From assembly GCF_005845215.1 (NCBI RefSeq), contig NZ_SPHO01000031.1:1-53004 (forward strand): a stretch of 53,004 nucleotides of DNA. The letters run 5' to 3'. The notes under the pieces are model-generated. The model was not told the DNA's origin and made no database searches. It saw only the letters and a program-made list of their open reading frames with translations. Made by a program: the position numbers and the translations under genes. The stretch is from Clostridium sp. 1001271st1 H5 (lineage in GTDB: Bacteria > Bacillota > Clostridia > Lachnospirales > Lachnospiraceae). This document shows positions 25,318 through 33,366 of this stretch, piece after piece. Each line of letters opens with the position of its first letter. The first letter of the stretch is position 1.

Positions 25318-26324
25318 GATGATTCCCTCTCTTCCACATTCAGATTCTTAACCGTGTCCCTGATAACCAGCTTATTGTTCAGGTAAATTCTCCGGTTGTC
25401 GATGATTCCCTCATCCAGGCGCCGAAGCAGCACCCTGGCCCCCTCCTTGGCAATCTCACTCATGTTCCGTTCCACCGTGGTCAGATGCATGTCCGAATAG
25501 CCGGACATGTCCCAGTTGTCAAAACCAACCAGGGATACGTCGTCCGGCACCTTAAGGCCGGCCTCCACAATGGCTGTCCTGGCCCCGAAGGCCATCTCAT
25601 CGTTAAAGCACAAAAGGGCTGTGGGACGGAAGGTGAGGAGCTGTTTTGCCGCCGTATAACCACTGGCATACCGGTAATTGCCGCTGATAACAGGAAGCGC
25701 ATCCGGGTCCAGTCCGTGGCTGGCCATGGAGGTCCTCCACCCCCTGCGGCGGAGCCGGCTGGAATCCAGTCCCGGATTTCCTTCTATGATACCGATGTTC
25801 CTGTGTCCGTTCTCCAGCAGATAATCCATGGCCCGCTCCATGGCAAGGGCCTCATCCGTGGTCACATTGGGCGCATCCACATCCACGGCCCGGCAGATAA
25901 CTGCCATGGGAATCTTTTTGTCCAGGACCTCGTTCATGAACTCCATGTCCTCGCTCCGCTGGGACAATACAATGATTCCGTCGAAATAGCTGGGATTCAG
26001 TGTTCCGGGTTCATGCATATCAATACCTTTAACCACTACATTATACTTGCTTCCCGTAACGCTGTAAACCCCTGTCAGCACGTCATGGAGCACAAAGGGC
26101 GACGTCATCTTGCTGATGGTAGAAAAATACAGCCCGATTACATAGGACCTGGATTTCTTCAGGTTAATGGCGGCCTGGTTTGGCACATACCCCATCTCAT
26201 GAGCCAGGCGCAGTATGTTCTTCCTGGTCTCCGTGTTCTCCACCCCTATGCCGTTTAAGGCCCTGGATACCGTGGAATAGGAAACCCCCGCCATTTTTGC
26301 GATATCCTTTATCGTCACTGCCAT
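25314..26324 (-). CDS. LacI-family transcriptional regulator
   Basis: 336 residues. N-terminal LacI helix-turn-helix and hinge (VTIKDIAKMAGVSYSTVSRALNG), then a periplasmic-binding-protein-like sensor domain (SYVIGLYFSTISKMTSPFVL, NVTTDEALAMERAMDYLLENGHRNIGIIEG, TALLCFNDEMAFGARTAI, DVSLVGFDNWDMSGY). The start MAVTIKD is chosen over an upstream ATG 11 codons earlier because LacI proteins begin immediately before the helix-turn-helix. It lies downstream of the GH28 and transporter genes and probably regulates pectin-derived sugar use; the TGCAAA-type palindromes near 31.7 and 32.06 kb are candidate targets. The final codons overlap apt. Confidence 0.88.
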   Translation of the reverse strand: MAVTIKDIAKMAGVSYSTVSRALNGIGVENTETRKNILRLAHEMGYVPNQAAINLKKSRSYVIGLYFSTISKMTSPFVLHDVLTGVYSVTGSKYNVVVKGIDMHEPGTLNPSYFDGIIVLSQRSEDMEFMNEVLDKKIPMAVICRAVDVDAPNVTTDEALAMERAMDYLLENGHRNIGIIEGNPGLDSSRLRRRGWRTSMASHGLDPDALPVISGNYRYASGYTAAKQLLTFRPTALLCFNDEMAFGARTAIVEAGLKVPDDVSLVGFDNWDMSGYSDMHLTTVERNMSEIAKEGARVLLRRLDEGIIDNRRIYLNNKLVIRDTVKNLNVEERESS

Positions 26325-26359
26325 AATATCCCCCTCTTTGTAATCCCCCGTAAGCATTT

Positions 26360-26392
26360 TTGTATTCGTTCCGTTCAGGCGTACGAATACAA
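26360..26392. promoter_or_regulatory. Perfect inverted repeat upstream of the LacI gene
   Basis: Ten-base arms TTGTATTCGT (26360-26369) and ACGAATACAA (26383-26392) flank a 13-base centre. No T-run follows on either strand, so it is not a standard terminator. It lies between the GH28 stop and the regulator start and may be an autoregulatory operator. Confidence 0.5.
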
Positions 26393-26415
26393 TCTAACTC
26401 GTTTTCCGGCTCCTG

Positions 26416-27984
26416 TCAAATGCTTCCGGAGACACGGCCGATATTTTCCGTGATAAGGGCAGGACCATCCTGCCCCTCCACCTTTACATCCTCAAGAACC
26501 AGCTCATCAATCTGGTTGGCGTAGATTCCCATGCGGCATATATGGGTATCGCATCCATCCATCATGGCCGGCTGTCCTTCCCTGGCAGAAGAAGCATAGG
26601 TGACGCGGACATGTTCCATCTCCACCCGCCCAATCCGCTGTTCCGGAAGTCCATACATGTAGGCCGCCGCCACATGGCAGTTCCCGGCCTCTATATCCTT
26701 AAAGCACAGGCTCTTAATCAGGGGCGTCCTGTCATCCACGGGCAGTGCTTTTTTTGTGCGCACATATTCGCTGTGTCCGTCCGGGTCGCAGTAATAAAAA
26801 CAGTTGATGACAAAAGGGGTCATCACATGGTCCATACGGATGTGTTCAAAGACAATTCCGTCCACCACGGCATCCTTTCCCCTGCCTCTGCGCGTCTTGA
26901 TGCGCAGCCCCCTGTCCGTGTGCAGGAACATGCAGTCCTTTACAGTCAGGTTCTTTATGCCTCCTGCCATCTCGCTTCCAATGGTAACGGAGCCGTGGCC
27001 GTCCCTCATGCAGCATCTGCGTATGGAAATGTCCTTAGACGGGCGTTTATAGGTGGAGCCCATATAGATTTTTCCCGACTTTACGGCAATGCAGTCATCT
27101 CCCAGAGAAAAATAGACTCCGGCAATCTCCACATCCTCACAGGATTCCGGGTCCAGTCCGTCTGTGTTGGGTGAATCCTTGGGGTTCAATATCTTAAGGT
27201 CAAGGAATCTCAGGTGGTCTGAAAAATAGGGATGGATGTTCCAGCTGGGGCTGTTCCTCACCGTAATTCCCTGAATGACCATCTGGCGGCACCGTTCCAG
27301 AAAAATCATTCTGGGTCGGCAGGCCGTGCGCATTGCCTTGGGTTCATGCCACCAGTTTCCCTTCTCCGGCCCTGCGTTCCCGTCTATGATTCCCTGTCCG
27401 TAAATAACAGCATTTTTCACATTAACGCCGGTAATGATGCCGGTAAACATGGGCAGGGGATTGCCCTCCCATGTACCCAGGTTGTATTCACCCTGCTCAT
27501 CATAGCTCTGAATCATTCCCTTAAACACAGGAAAGCGGGACCGGTCCGTATACGCGGACAGCACGGCTCCCTCAGCCAGTTCTATGTTCACATCATCCTT
27601 TAAGAACAGGGACACAATCCGGTAGGTTCCTGCGGGAATCAGAACCCGGCTCTCTTTGGGGCAGGCCATGATGGCGGCCTGGATAAACAGCGTATCATCC
27701 TGGACCCCATCCCCCTTTGCACCGAAATCCCGCACATCCAGGGTTACGAATTCACGGTCCGTGGTAAAAGAGGACTCTGACACAAGTCCGTCTTTACTTC
27801 TGGCCTCCACCCGGTAGCTGGTGTCCGGTTTCAGATTATATATACTGTTGACAGCCTTCCCTGTCTCCCGGATAAATTCCCCGTTCAGATAGAGACAGTA
27901 CATCCGGCCGGCCTCATATGTGCCTCCGTCTTCAATTTCCAGTACAGCGCACCGCGCATTTTTGTATATCACCTTCAGCTCCAT
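26416..27984 (-). CDS. Glycoside hydrolase family 28 (polygalacturonase-like)
   Basis: 522 residues: an N-terminal fibronectin-III-like segment (about 1-75, ending NLKPDTSYRVEARSKDG) then the right-handed beta-helix of GH28. Catalytic motifs are all present: NTDGLD (273-278), GDDCIA (295-300), GHGSVTIGSE (329-338) and RIKT (361-364). GH28 enzymes hydrolyse homogalacturonan or rhamnogalacturonan. No signal peptide is seen, so it likely works on imported oligosaccharides in the cytoplasm, as an exo-acting enzyme. This fits its place after two sugar permeases. Exact linkage specificity is not readable. Confidence 0.92.
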   Translation of the reverse strand: MELKVIYKNARCAVLEIEDGGTYEAGRMYCLYLNGEFIRETGKAVNSIYNLKPDTSYRVEARSKDGLVSESSFTTDREFVTLDVRDFGAKGDGVQDDTLFIQAAIMACPKESRVLIPAGTYRIVSLFLKDDVNIELAEGAVLSAYTDRSRFPVFKGMIQSYDEQGEYNLGTWEGNPLPMFTGIITGVNVKNAVIYGQGIIDGNAGPEKGNWWHEPKAMRTACRPRMIFLERCRQMVIQGITVRNSPSWNIHPYFSDHLRFLDLKILNPKDSPNTDGLDPESCEDVEIAGVYFSLGDDCIAVKSGKIYMGSTYKRPSKDISIRRCCMRDGHGSVTIGSEMAGGIKNLTVKDCMFLHTDRGLRIKTRRGRGKDAVVDGIVFEHIRMDHVMTPFVINCFYYCDPDGHSEYVRTKKALPVDDRTPLIKSLCFKDIEAGNCHVAAAYMYGLPEQRIGRVEMEHVRVTYASSAREGQPAMMDGCDTHICRMGIYANQIDELVLEDVKVEGQDGPALITENIGRVSGSI

Positions 27985-28064
27985 GGCATTTTACCTCTTC
28001 TCTCACATGTTCGTTATAATTCCCTGTAAATTTCCATACACGGCCGTTCTGCCAAACCAGGAAT

Positions 28065-28087
28065 GGGGGCCCTCCAGGAGAGCCCCC
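28065..28087. repeat. GC-rich palindrome between permease and GH28 genes
   Basis: Arms GGGGGC and GCCCCC with internal CTCC/GGAG pairing make a nearly perfect 23-base hairpin. No T-run follows on the minus strand. It may stabilise the upstream mRNA or reduce readthrough into the GH28 gene. Confidence 0.5.
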
Positions 28088-28122
28088 AACCACATCCAGG
28101 CCAGTCCCGGCCTTTTTATATT

Positions 28123-28974
28123 TTAACCCTTAACGCCGCCTGCCGCAATACCATCAATGAAAGAATCCTGAGCACAGAAGAACACAATCAGCGACGGCAC
28201 AATGGAAATCAGCGACATGGCCAGGATACGGTTCCACTGGAATCCCACATCTCCGTCCATGGACATGCGCAGGTATACGGAATTGGTATATTTCTGCATG
28301 TCTGCAATGTAAATCAATGGTCCCTGGAAGTCATTGTTGGTCCACATAAACTGGAACAGGGCGCAGGAAACCAGCGACGGCTTTAACATAGGAACAATTA
28401 CATACCACAGTGTCTTTAATGTATTGCAGCCGTCTATCTTGGCAGCCTCCTCCAGCTCCTTTGGAACTCCCCTGAGGAACTGAATCAGCATGAATACAAA
28501 GTAGGTATCGGCCGCAAACAGGGACGGTACTATCAGCGGAAGGTAGGTGTTGACCCATTTCCACCGGTTGAACATGATGTACTGGGGCGCATTGAGAACC
28601 ACCTGCGGAAGGAACAGGGTGGACATCAGCAGCGCAAAGAAAATCTTCTTTCCCTTAAAATCAAACCGTCCGAACCCATAGGCAGCTATGGTGGCGGACA
28701 CCACCGTGAAGATAACCTTGGGAATCACGATTTTATATGTGTTAATCAGGGAGGTAATAAGGGATATCTTGCCGCCGTAGCTCTTAAAGGCATTGTTGTA
28801 TCCGTCAAACACAGGATTCTTAGGCAGGAACCATGCGCTTGTGAATATCTCGGAATTGGTCTTAAAGGTAGCGCCAACCATCCATATGAGAGGGTATACC
28901 ATGATAAATCCCACCAGAATCAGCAGGGTGTAGCGGATTGCCGTGCTTACTTTTTGTTTTGTCTCTCTTGTCAT
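28123..28974 (-). CDS. CUT1 sugar ABC transporter permease (MalG/AraQ type)
   Basis: 283-residue inner-membrane permease with about six spans and the EAA loop EAAKIDGCNTLKTLWYVIVPMLKPSL. The N-terminal IRYTLLILVGFIMVYPLIWMVGATFK and terminal DGIAAGGVKG are typical of the MalG/AraQ subfamily. It starts 6 bases after the stop of the partner permease gene. The substrate is probably a pectin or rhamnogalacturonan oligosaccharide, from neighbouring GH28 and GH105 genes. No ATPase gene is present in the locus. Confidence 0.92.
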   Translation of the reverse strand: MTRETKQKVSTAIRYTLLILVGFIMVYPLIWMVGATFKTNSEIFTSAWFLPKNPVFDGYNNAFKSYGGKISLITSLINTYKIVIPKVIFTVVSATIAAYGFGRFDFKGKKIFFALLMSTLFLPQVVLNAPQYIMFNRWKWVNTYLPLIVPSLFAADTYFVFMLIQFLRGVPKELEEAAKIDGCNTLKTLWYVIVPMLKPSLVSCALFQFMWTNNDFQGPLIYIADMQKYTNSVYLRMSMDGDVGFQWNRILAMSLISIVPSLIVFFCAQDSFIDGIAAGGVKG

Positions 28975-28980
28975 CCGTTT

Positions 28981-29874
28981 CTACCTCCCTTCCTCGTCCG
29001 AATAATAAACCCACTTTTTCTGGCTGATAAATGCCACTGCAGTCAGGGTCATGACAATCAGGAACAGAATCCAGGCCTGTGCGCTGGCCATGCCCATCTT
29101 ATGGCGCAGGAATGCGTTGTTGTAAATCAGCATGGAAATCAATGTGGTTGCACCGTTGGGTCCGCCCTTTGTAACCAGGAACGGAGCGTTGAACTCCTGG
29201 AACGCCTGGCAGAGCTGTGTAATCAGGTTATAGAAAATAACCGGTGTAATAAGGGGCACTGTAATCTTAAAAAACTGGGTCCATTTGCCTGCGCCGTCAA
29301 TGGAGGCAGCCTCATACAAATCTTCGGACACGCCCTTAAGGGCTGCCAGGAAAATGACCATGGCGGAGCCAAACTGCCAAACGCGTAAAAGTACAATCAC
29401 GAACAGCGCGCTGTTGGAACCGGCCATCCAGTTAATCTTCGGGCCTCCGAAGAATGTGATTACCGTGTTAATCAGACCATCCGTATTAAATACAGCCCTC
29501 CAGAGAATCGCTATGGCAATGGAGCCGCCCAGGATGGATGGGATGTAATATGCTGTCCTGAAAAAGTTCACGCCCTTCAGCTTGAAGTTAAGAATATACG
29601 CGATAAAGAGGGCGAAGGCCAGCTTTAGGGGCACGTCGAAGATAGCATATTTAAACGTCACCACAAAGGCCCTGATGATGTCCTCATCCGTAAATATCTT
29701 CTCATAGTTCAGAAGTCCGGTCTTTGTTATTCCGTTGAACAAATCATAGTTGGTAAAGCTGTAGTACAGCGAAGATGCAAATGGATATACCTTGAACAGA
29801 AGAAATCCAACCAGCCACGGCAGAATGTAAAGCAGGCCGATATTCAGCGCCCAGAATCCTTTCTTTTTTTTCAT
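28981..29874 (-). CDS. CUT1 sugar ABC transporter permease (MalF/UgpA type)
   Basis: 297-residue permease, about six membrane segments, EAA loop EAASIDGAGKWTQFFKITVPLITPVIFY. N-terminus GLLYILPWLVGFLLFKVYPFASSLYYSFTNYDLF is typical of the UgpA/LacF subfamily. It forms the heterodimer with the next gene product. A 98-residue protein of unknown function is encoded just upstream, between it and the binding protein. Confidence 0.92.
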   Translation of the reverse strand: MKKKKGFWALNIGLLYILPWLVGFLLFKVYPFASSLYYSFTNYDLFNGITKTGLLNYEKIFTDEDIIRAFVVTFKYAIFDVPLKLAFALFIAYILNFKLKGVNFFRTAYYIPSILGGSIAIAILWRAVFNTDGLINTVITFFGGPKINWMAGSNSALFVIVLLRVWQFGSAMVIFLAALKGVSEDLYEAASIDGAGKWTQFFKITVPLITPVIFYNLITQLCQAFQEFNAPFLVTKGGPNGATTLISMLIYNNAFLRHKMGMASAQAWILFLIVMTLTAVAFISQKKWVYYSDEEGR

Positions 29875-29893
29875 ACGGTTACCTCCAAACCTA

Positions 29894-30190
29894 TTAATTT
29901 AAATAGCTCTCATACTTCTCCCTGAGCAGCGTACCTGTGCTGCACCCCTTCTGGATAATGTATGCCAGCTGCTCATGCGGGCCCGGATTTTCTCCTGCCA
30001 GCATGGCCTTTAACCTTATGCGGAACATGTCCTGGAGCGCCCTGTAATGCTCGTATATTTCCGGGGACATCTGCTCTATTGTATCTATCAGCAGAACCAT
30101 CTGGTCCATGCCGGGCGTTTTCAAAGTCTTAAAATATGTAACAATGCTGTCGTAATTTTCCCTGTGTTTTACTGCTTTCCTGACATCCAT
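29894..30190 (-). CDS. Unknown 98-residue protein in the pectin transporter operon
   Basis: I do not recognise this protein. It is soluble, largely predicted helical, with no signal peptide or membrane span. Features: an N-terminal basic/tyrosine part (VKHRENYDSIVTYFKTLK), a repeated hydrophobic heptad-like stretch (MVLLIDTIEQMSPEIYEHYRALQDMFRIRLKAML) and a conserved-looking C-terminal EQLAYIIQKGCSTGTLLREKYES with one cysteine. It is tightly linked (19 bases) to the permease gene, downstream of the binding protein. A regulatory or assembly partner of the transporter is possible but only guessed from position. Confidence 0.65.
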   Translation of the reverse strand: MDVRKAVKHRENYDSIVTYFKTLKTPGMDQMVLLIDTIEQMSPEIYEHYRALQDMFRIRLKAMLAGENPGPHEQLAYIIQKGCSTGTLLREKYESYLN

Positions 30191-30253
30191 CTTATTCCTG
30201 ACACCGCCTTTTCCTGATAATCCGCCGCGCCTTTTCTGCCGCCCCTCTGTCTG

Positions 30254-30302
30254 AGGCAGGCCAGGGTGCGGGCCGCCCGGTTCCTGTCCGGCGGCCCTGC
30301 CT
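30254..30302 (-). terminator. Nested hairpin after the binding-protein gene
   Basis: Inner arms GGGCCGCC / GGCGGCCC (30270-30277 with 30290-30297) lie within outer arms GGCAGG / CCTGCC. It occurs about 40 bases after the binding-protein stop. No clean T-run follows on the minus strand. It likely causes partial termination or stabilises the binding-protein mRNA, so that more binding protein than permease is made. Confidence 0.5.
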
Positions 30303-30343
30303 TTTATTCCGTAACCATTACCTGTCCTGAAGTCTCATTAATA

Positions 30344-31696
30344 TCAGAAGTTATAGCAGTCGTCAATACCCTTCATTAAATCTTCTGCTGCCTCGGCGGA
30401 ACTGATGTCGCCGGCGCTCAGCTTTCCAAATACTTTATAATATACGCTGTCCGGGTTGGCCTTCAGGTCGTTGTGCTCAAACATTGGGTCCAGAGGGAAT
30501 TTGGAGTAAGCCAGAACCTTTGCGTTGGCTTCCATAACCAGCTTGTCGCCGATTCCCTTTTCCTCCAGAATCTTTACACCCTCTGCTGAGCATGGAATGC
30601 CCCGCTCCGTGCCGCAGATTTCAATTGCCTCGTCATCATTTAATAAGTAGTCAATGAGCATGGCTGCTTCCTTTGGATGGGCAGAATTTGCAGATACTGC
30701 CAATGCCATGGAAATCTTGGTAAAGCCTCCATTGTAATCGCCAAAGGTAAGGAAATCTCCAATAACCAGCTCCTGGCCCGGCTTTGTGGTACTCTCGGCA
30801 ATTGCCTTCTGCACCTTGGAAACTGCGGAATCCCACTCAAACACACCTGCGTACTTGCCGTCGATAACCTTTGCGTTCTTGTCTAAGGAATCAGCCATAT
30901 CTCCCTGCAGGGTAGCGATGGTAGGAATCACGTGTGCCTCCTCCAGCTTTGTCATAAAGTCCATGCCTGTCTGAATCTCCTCAGCCGTATACTGAAGCTC
31001 CCCGTTTTCAACCCACGGCTTGCCGTATACGCTCTCCAGATAGTATACCAGGAAGATGGCCCTGTCATATTCCATCATGGCCAGAGGGTAGTAATCCTCA
31101 TTGTAAGCCTTGAACCTGGCCCCTGCCTCCAGAAGGGATGCCTCATCTGTAGGAATCTCACACCCGACCTCCTCAAAGGTCGTCTTATTCCAGTAGAACA
31201 GGCGTCCTGTCAGGGCCACCGGCACTGCCATCAGCTTGCCGTCCGCCTTGCACTGGTCCAGGCTGTCCTGGGAAAACTGGGTCAGGTCCAGGACATCGCT
31301 GTAATCCTCCAGGTTTGCAAAGTTGGTTCCGTTCCCGCTGTAGGATGTAATCCAGTTCCAGTTAATCTGCATAACATCGGCTGCATTGCCTCCCTGGATG
31401 GCCAGGGACTGCTTCTCTTCCCATCCGGTCCAGGCGCCGTACTCGCATTCCACCTTAATGTTAGGATACTTTGCCATGAATGCATCCACTGCCTTCTCGG
31501 TCGCCTCATGTCTGGAATCACCGCCCCACCAGCAGAACTTAATAGTCACGTCCTCAGACCCGCCCTCTGCTTCCTTGCCTTCTGCCTGTGCCGCCGTGGT
31601 GGTTTTGCTTCCGCTTCCTGCGCAGGCTGTCAGTGATAACGCCATTACAGATGCCAGGGCCAGTGATACTGCTTTTTTCAGGTTTTTCTTCATCAT
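30344..31696 (-). CDS. Extracellular sugar-binding lipoprotein (pectin locus)
   Basis: 450-residue CUT1-type binding protein. Signal peptide KKNLKKAVSLALASVMALSL with lipobox LTAC, then an Ala/Gly/Glu tether, and the mature start VTIKFCWWGGDSRHEATEKAVDAFMAKYPNIKVE. The start MMKKNLKK follows a GAGGGAGAG site; a longer in-frame start 58 codons upstream would ruin the signal peptide. It leads the minus-strand operon and probably captures unsaturated or saturated galacturonate/rhamnogalacturonate oligomers. Confidence 0.9.
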   Translation of the reverse strand: MMKKNLKKAVSLALASVMALSLTACAGSGSKTTTAAQAEGKEAEGGSEDVTIKFCWWGGDSRHEATEKAVDAFMAKYPNIKVECEYGAWTGWEEKQSLAIQGGNAADVMQINWNWITSYSGNGTNFANLEDYSDVLDLTQFSQDSLDQCKADGKLMAVPVALTGRLFYWNKTTFEEVGCEIPTDEASLLEAGARFKAYNEDYYPLAMMEYDRAIFLVYYLESVYGKPWVENGELQYTAEEIQTGMDFMTKLEEAHVIPTIATLQGDMADSLDKNAKVIDGKYAGVFEWDSAVSKVQKAIAESTTKPGQELVIGDFLTFGDYNGGFTKISMALAVSANSAHPKEAAMLIDYLLNDDEAIEICGTERGIPCSAEGVKILEEKGIGDKLVMEANAKVLAYSKFPLDPMFEHNDLKANPDSVYYKVFGKLSAGDISSAEAAEDLMKGIDDCYNF

Positions 31697-31734
31697 TTCT
31701 CTCCCTCTCTTTTCTTTGTCTTTGCTTGCGTTGT

Positions 31735-31748
31735 TGCAAAGGTTTGCA
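31735..31748. promoter_or_regulatory. LacI/cre-like palindrome before the binding-protein gene
   Basis: TGCAAAGGTTTGCA, fully symmetric apart from its GG centre, about 40 bases before the start codon and well downstream of the promoter. It resembles the site at 32055. It would suit a LacI-type roadblock; the CcpA consensus is broken at the central C. Confidence 0.5.
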
Positions 31749-31780
31749 TCTATATTATAAAAATTATGCATATCTGCTAT

Positions 31781-31796
31781 TTGTAAGCTGTTACAA
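31781..31796. promoter_or_regulatory. Palindrome TTGTAA-GCTG-TTACAA
   Basis: Perfect 6-bp arms with a GCTG centre in the long leader of the binding-protein gene. Candidate operator for an unidentified regulator. Confidence 0.35.
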
Positions 31797-31841
31797 TTCG
31801 TTAATTTTAAGCAAACATGCATCGTTTTTCTTTGTGATTTT

Positions 31842-31870
31842 ATAGTATCACTATTTATACCATATGTCAA
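31842..31870 (-). promoter_or_regulatory. Promoter of the pectin transporter-GH28 operon
   Basis: Minus-strand TTGACA, 17-base spacer and TACTAT. The leader to the binding-protein ATG is about 140 bases. The rest of the 441-base divergent gap is AT-rich; apart from the palindromes listed I see no gene in it. Confidence 0.6.
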
Positions 31871-32054
31871 TTGTCTGTTTCGTATAGTTTTACATTATTT
31901 TTTCGTGCAAATCATCCAATTCTTTTCCAACTCTTTTTATGATAAGATAGACTCATGATTAAAAAAATGGATTTTAAAGTTTTCAAGGACATATTGCACT
32001 GTAATTCACCCTTGCTCCAAGGGAATTATTATCTCAAATTACTATTGTTTTGTC

Positions 32055-32068
32055 TGCAAACGTTTACA
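32055..32068. promoter_or_regulatory. LacI/CcpA-type operator before the GH105 gene
   Basis: TGCAAACGTTTACA matches the cre core TGNAANCGNWNNCW at every position and is nearly palindromic. It lies about 70 bases before the GH105 start. It could be bound by CcpA (catabolite repression) or by the local LacI regulator. Confidence 0.6.
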
Positions 32069-32137
32069 CTTCCATTTTCCAAAGACGCCTCTAATCAGGC
32101 TCATGTATGCACATCTGTATAAAGGAGAGTTAACATT

Positions 32138-33268
32138 ATGAAAATACTGGACCGTTACATCGACCAGCTGATTGAACAGAGCACCCCTGAGTCCCCTGTG
32201 TGGAACATCGAAAAAATCCGGGAGGGTTCAGACTCCACCTGGAACTATATTGACGGCTGCATGATTAAAGCCATCCTGGAGCTCTACCTTATGACAAGGA
32301 ACAAACGGTATCTGGACTTTGCAGACACCTTCATTGATTACTTTGTAAGGGAGGACGGTTCCATTAAATCCTATGACCCCAAGGAATACAACCTGGATAA
32401 TGTAAATGCAGGAAAAACCCTCTTTGACCTTTACAAGCTGACAGGAAAGGAAAAGTACAGAAGGGCTATGGATACTGTATACAGCCAGTTAAAGGAACAG
32501 CCCCGCACCTCCACCGGAAACTTCTGGCACAAGAAAATCTATCCCAACCAGATATGGCTGGACGGGCTCTACATGGCCCAGCCCTTCTATATGCAGTATG
32601 AGGTGGAGTATGATAACTGTAAAAACTGCGATGATTCCTACCAGCAGTTTCTGCAGGTATATAAACGGATGAGGGACCCGCTGAACGGGCTGTACTACCA
32701 CGCCTACGACGATTCACGCCAGATGTTCTGGTGCGATAAGGTAACCGGTTTGTCGGAGAACTTCTGGCTCCGGGCCATGGGCTGGTATGCCATGGCGCTC
32801 ATTGACACCATGGAGGTCATGCCGGACTCCATGTCCGCACAGAAGGAACGGCTGAACGTCATTTACAGGGAGCTGATTGACGCCATGCTTCCTTACCAGG
32901 ACCAGGCCACCGGCATGTGGTACCAGGTTGTGAACCGCGGGGGCATCGCCCCTAATTACCTGGAGGAATCCGGCTCCGCCATATTTGCCTACGCCATCAT
33001 GAAAAGCGTGCGTCTCCGGTACCTTCCCGGAGAATACTTTAAATACGGCCAAAAAGCATTTGAAGGCATCTGCAGCACATATCTTTCCGAAAAAGACGGC
33101 AGACTCCAGCTGGGCGGCATCTGCCTGGTTGCCGGGCTGGGCAACACGGACATGCGGGAGGGCACCTTTGAATATTATATGAGGGAGCCAGTTGTGGAAA
33201 ATGAGGCCAAAGGAATCGCACCCCTTATCCTGGCCTACATTGAGACCATGTTCCGCTGTCAGCCATAA
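32138..33268 (+). CDS. Glycoside hydrolase family 105 (unsaturated rhamnogalacturonyl hydrolase)
   Basis: 376-residue YteR-type (alpha/alpha)6-barrel enzyme that releases the 4,5-unsaturated uronic acid left at the end of oligosaccharides by pectate or rhamnogalacturonan lyases. The catalytic general acid is Asp142 in QIWLDGLYMAQPF, matching Asp143 of YteR. Other family segments are STWNYIDGCMIKAILELY, RAMGWYAMALIDTMEVMP and EESGSAIFAYAIMKSV. No signal peptide, so cytoplasmic. AAAGGAG precedes the ATG. Divergent from the transporter operon, with an operator of the same style. Confidence 0.92.
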   Translation: MKILDRYIDQLIEQSTPESPVWNIEKIREGSDSTWNYIDGCMIKAILELYLMTRNKRYLDFADTFIDYFVREDGSIKSYDPKEYNLDNVNAGKTLFDLYKLTGKEKYRRAMDTVYSQLKEQPRTSTGNFWHKKIYPNQIWLDGLYMAQPFYMQYEVEYDNCKNCDDSYQQFLQVYKRMRDPLNGLYYHAYDDSRQMFWCDKVTGLSENFWLRAMGWYAMALIDTMEVMPDSMSAQKERLNVIYRELIDAMLPYQDQATGMWYQVVNRGGIAPNYLEESGSAIFAYAIMKSVRLRYLPGEYFKYGQKAFEGICSTYLSEKDGRLQLGGICLVAGLGNTDMREGTFEYYMREPVVENEAKGIAPLILAYIETMFRCQP

Positions 33269-33298
33269 ACAGACCGTAAAAGTGATTGAACCCAAGGG

Positions 33299-33335
33299 CT
33301 GTTTTCAGTATAATAATACTGGAAACAGTCTTTTT
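33299..33335 (+). terminator. Terminator after the GH105 gene
   Basis: 13-bp stem, arms CTGTTTTCAGTAT and ATACTGGAAACAG (one G-U pair), AATA loop, then TCTTTTT. It lies between the GH105 and esterase genes and would reduce, not necessarily abolish, expression of the esterase and DeoR genes. I saw no clear promoter in the 30 bases between it and the esterase. Confidence 0.8.
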
Positions 33336-33366
33336 CGCATTTTTCTGTTTCCGGAAAGGCAAATAT

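Noticed and set aside
28094..28115. Plus-strand terminator (AGGCC/GGCCT stem then TTTTTATATTTT)
   Set aside because: There is no plus-strand gene upstream, and the stem is only five base pairs; probably chance composition beside the permease stop.
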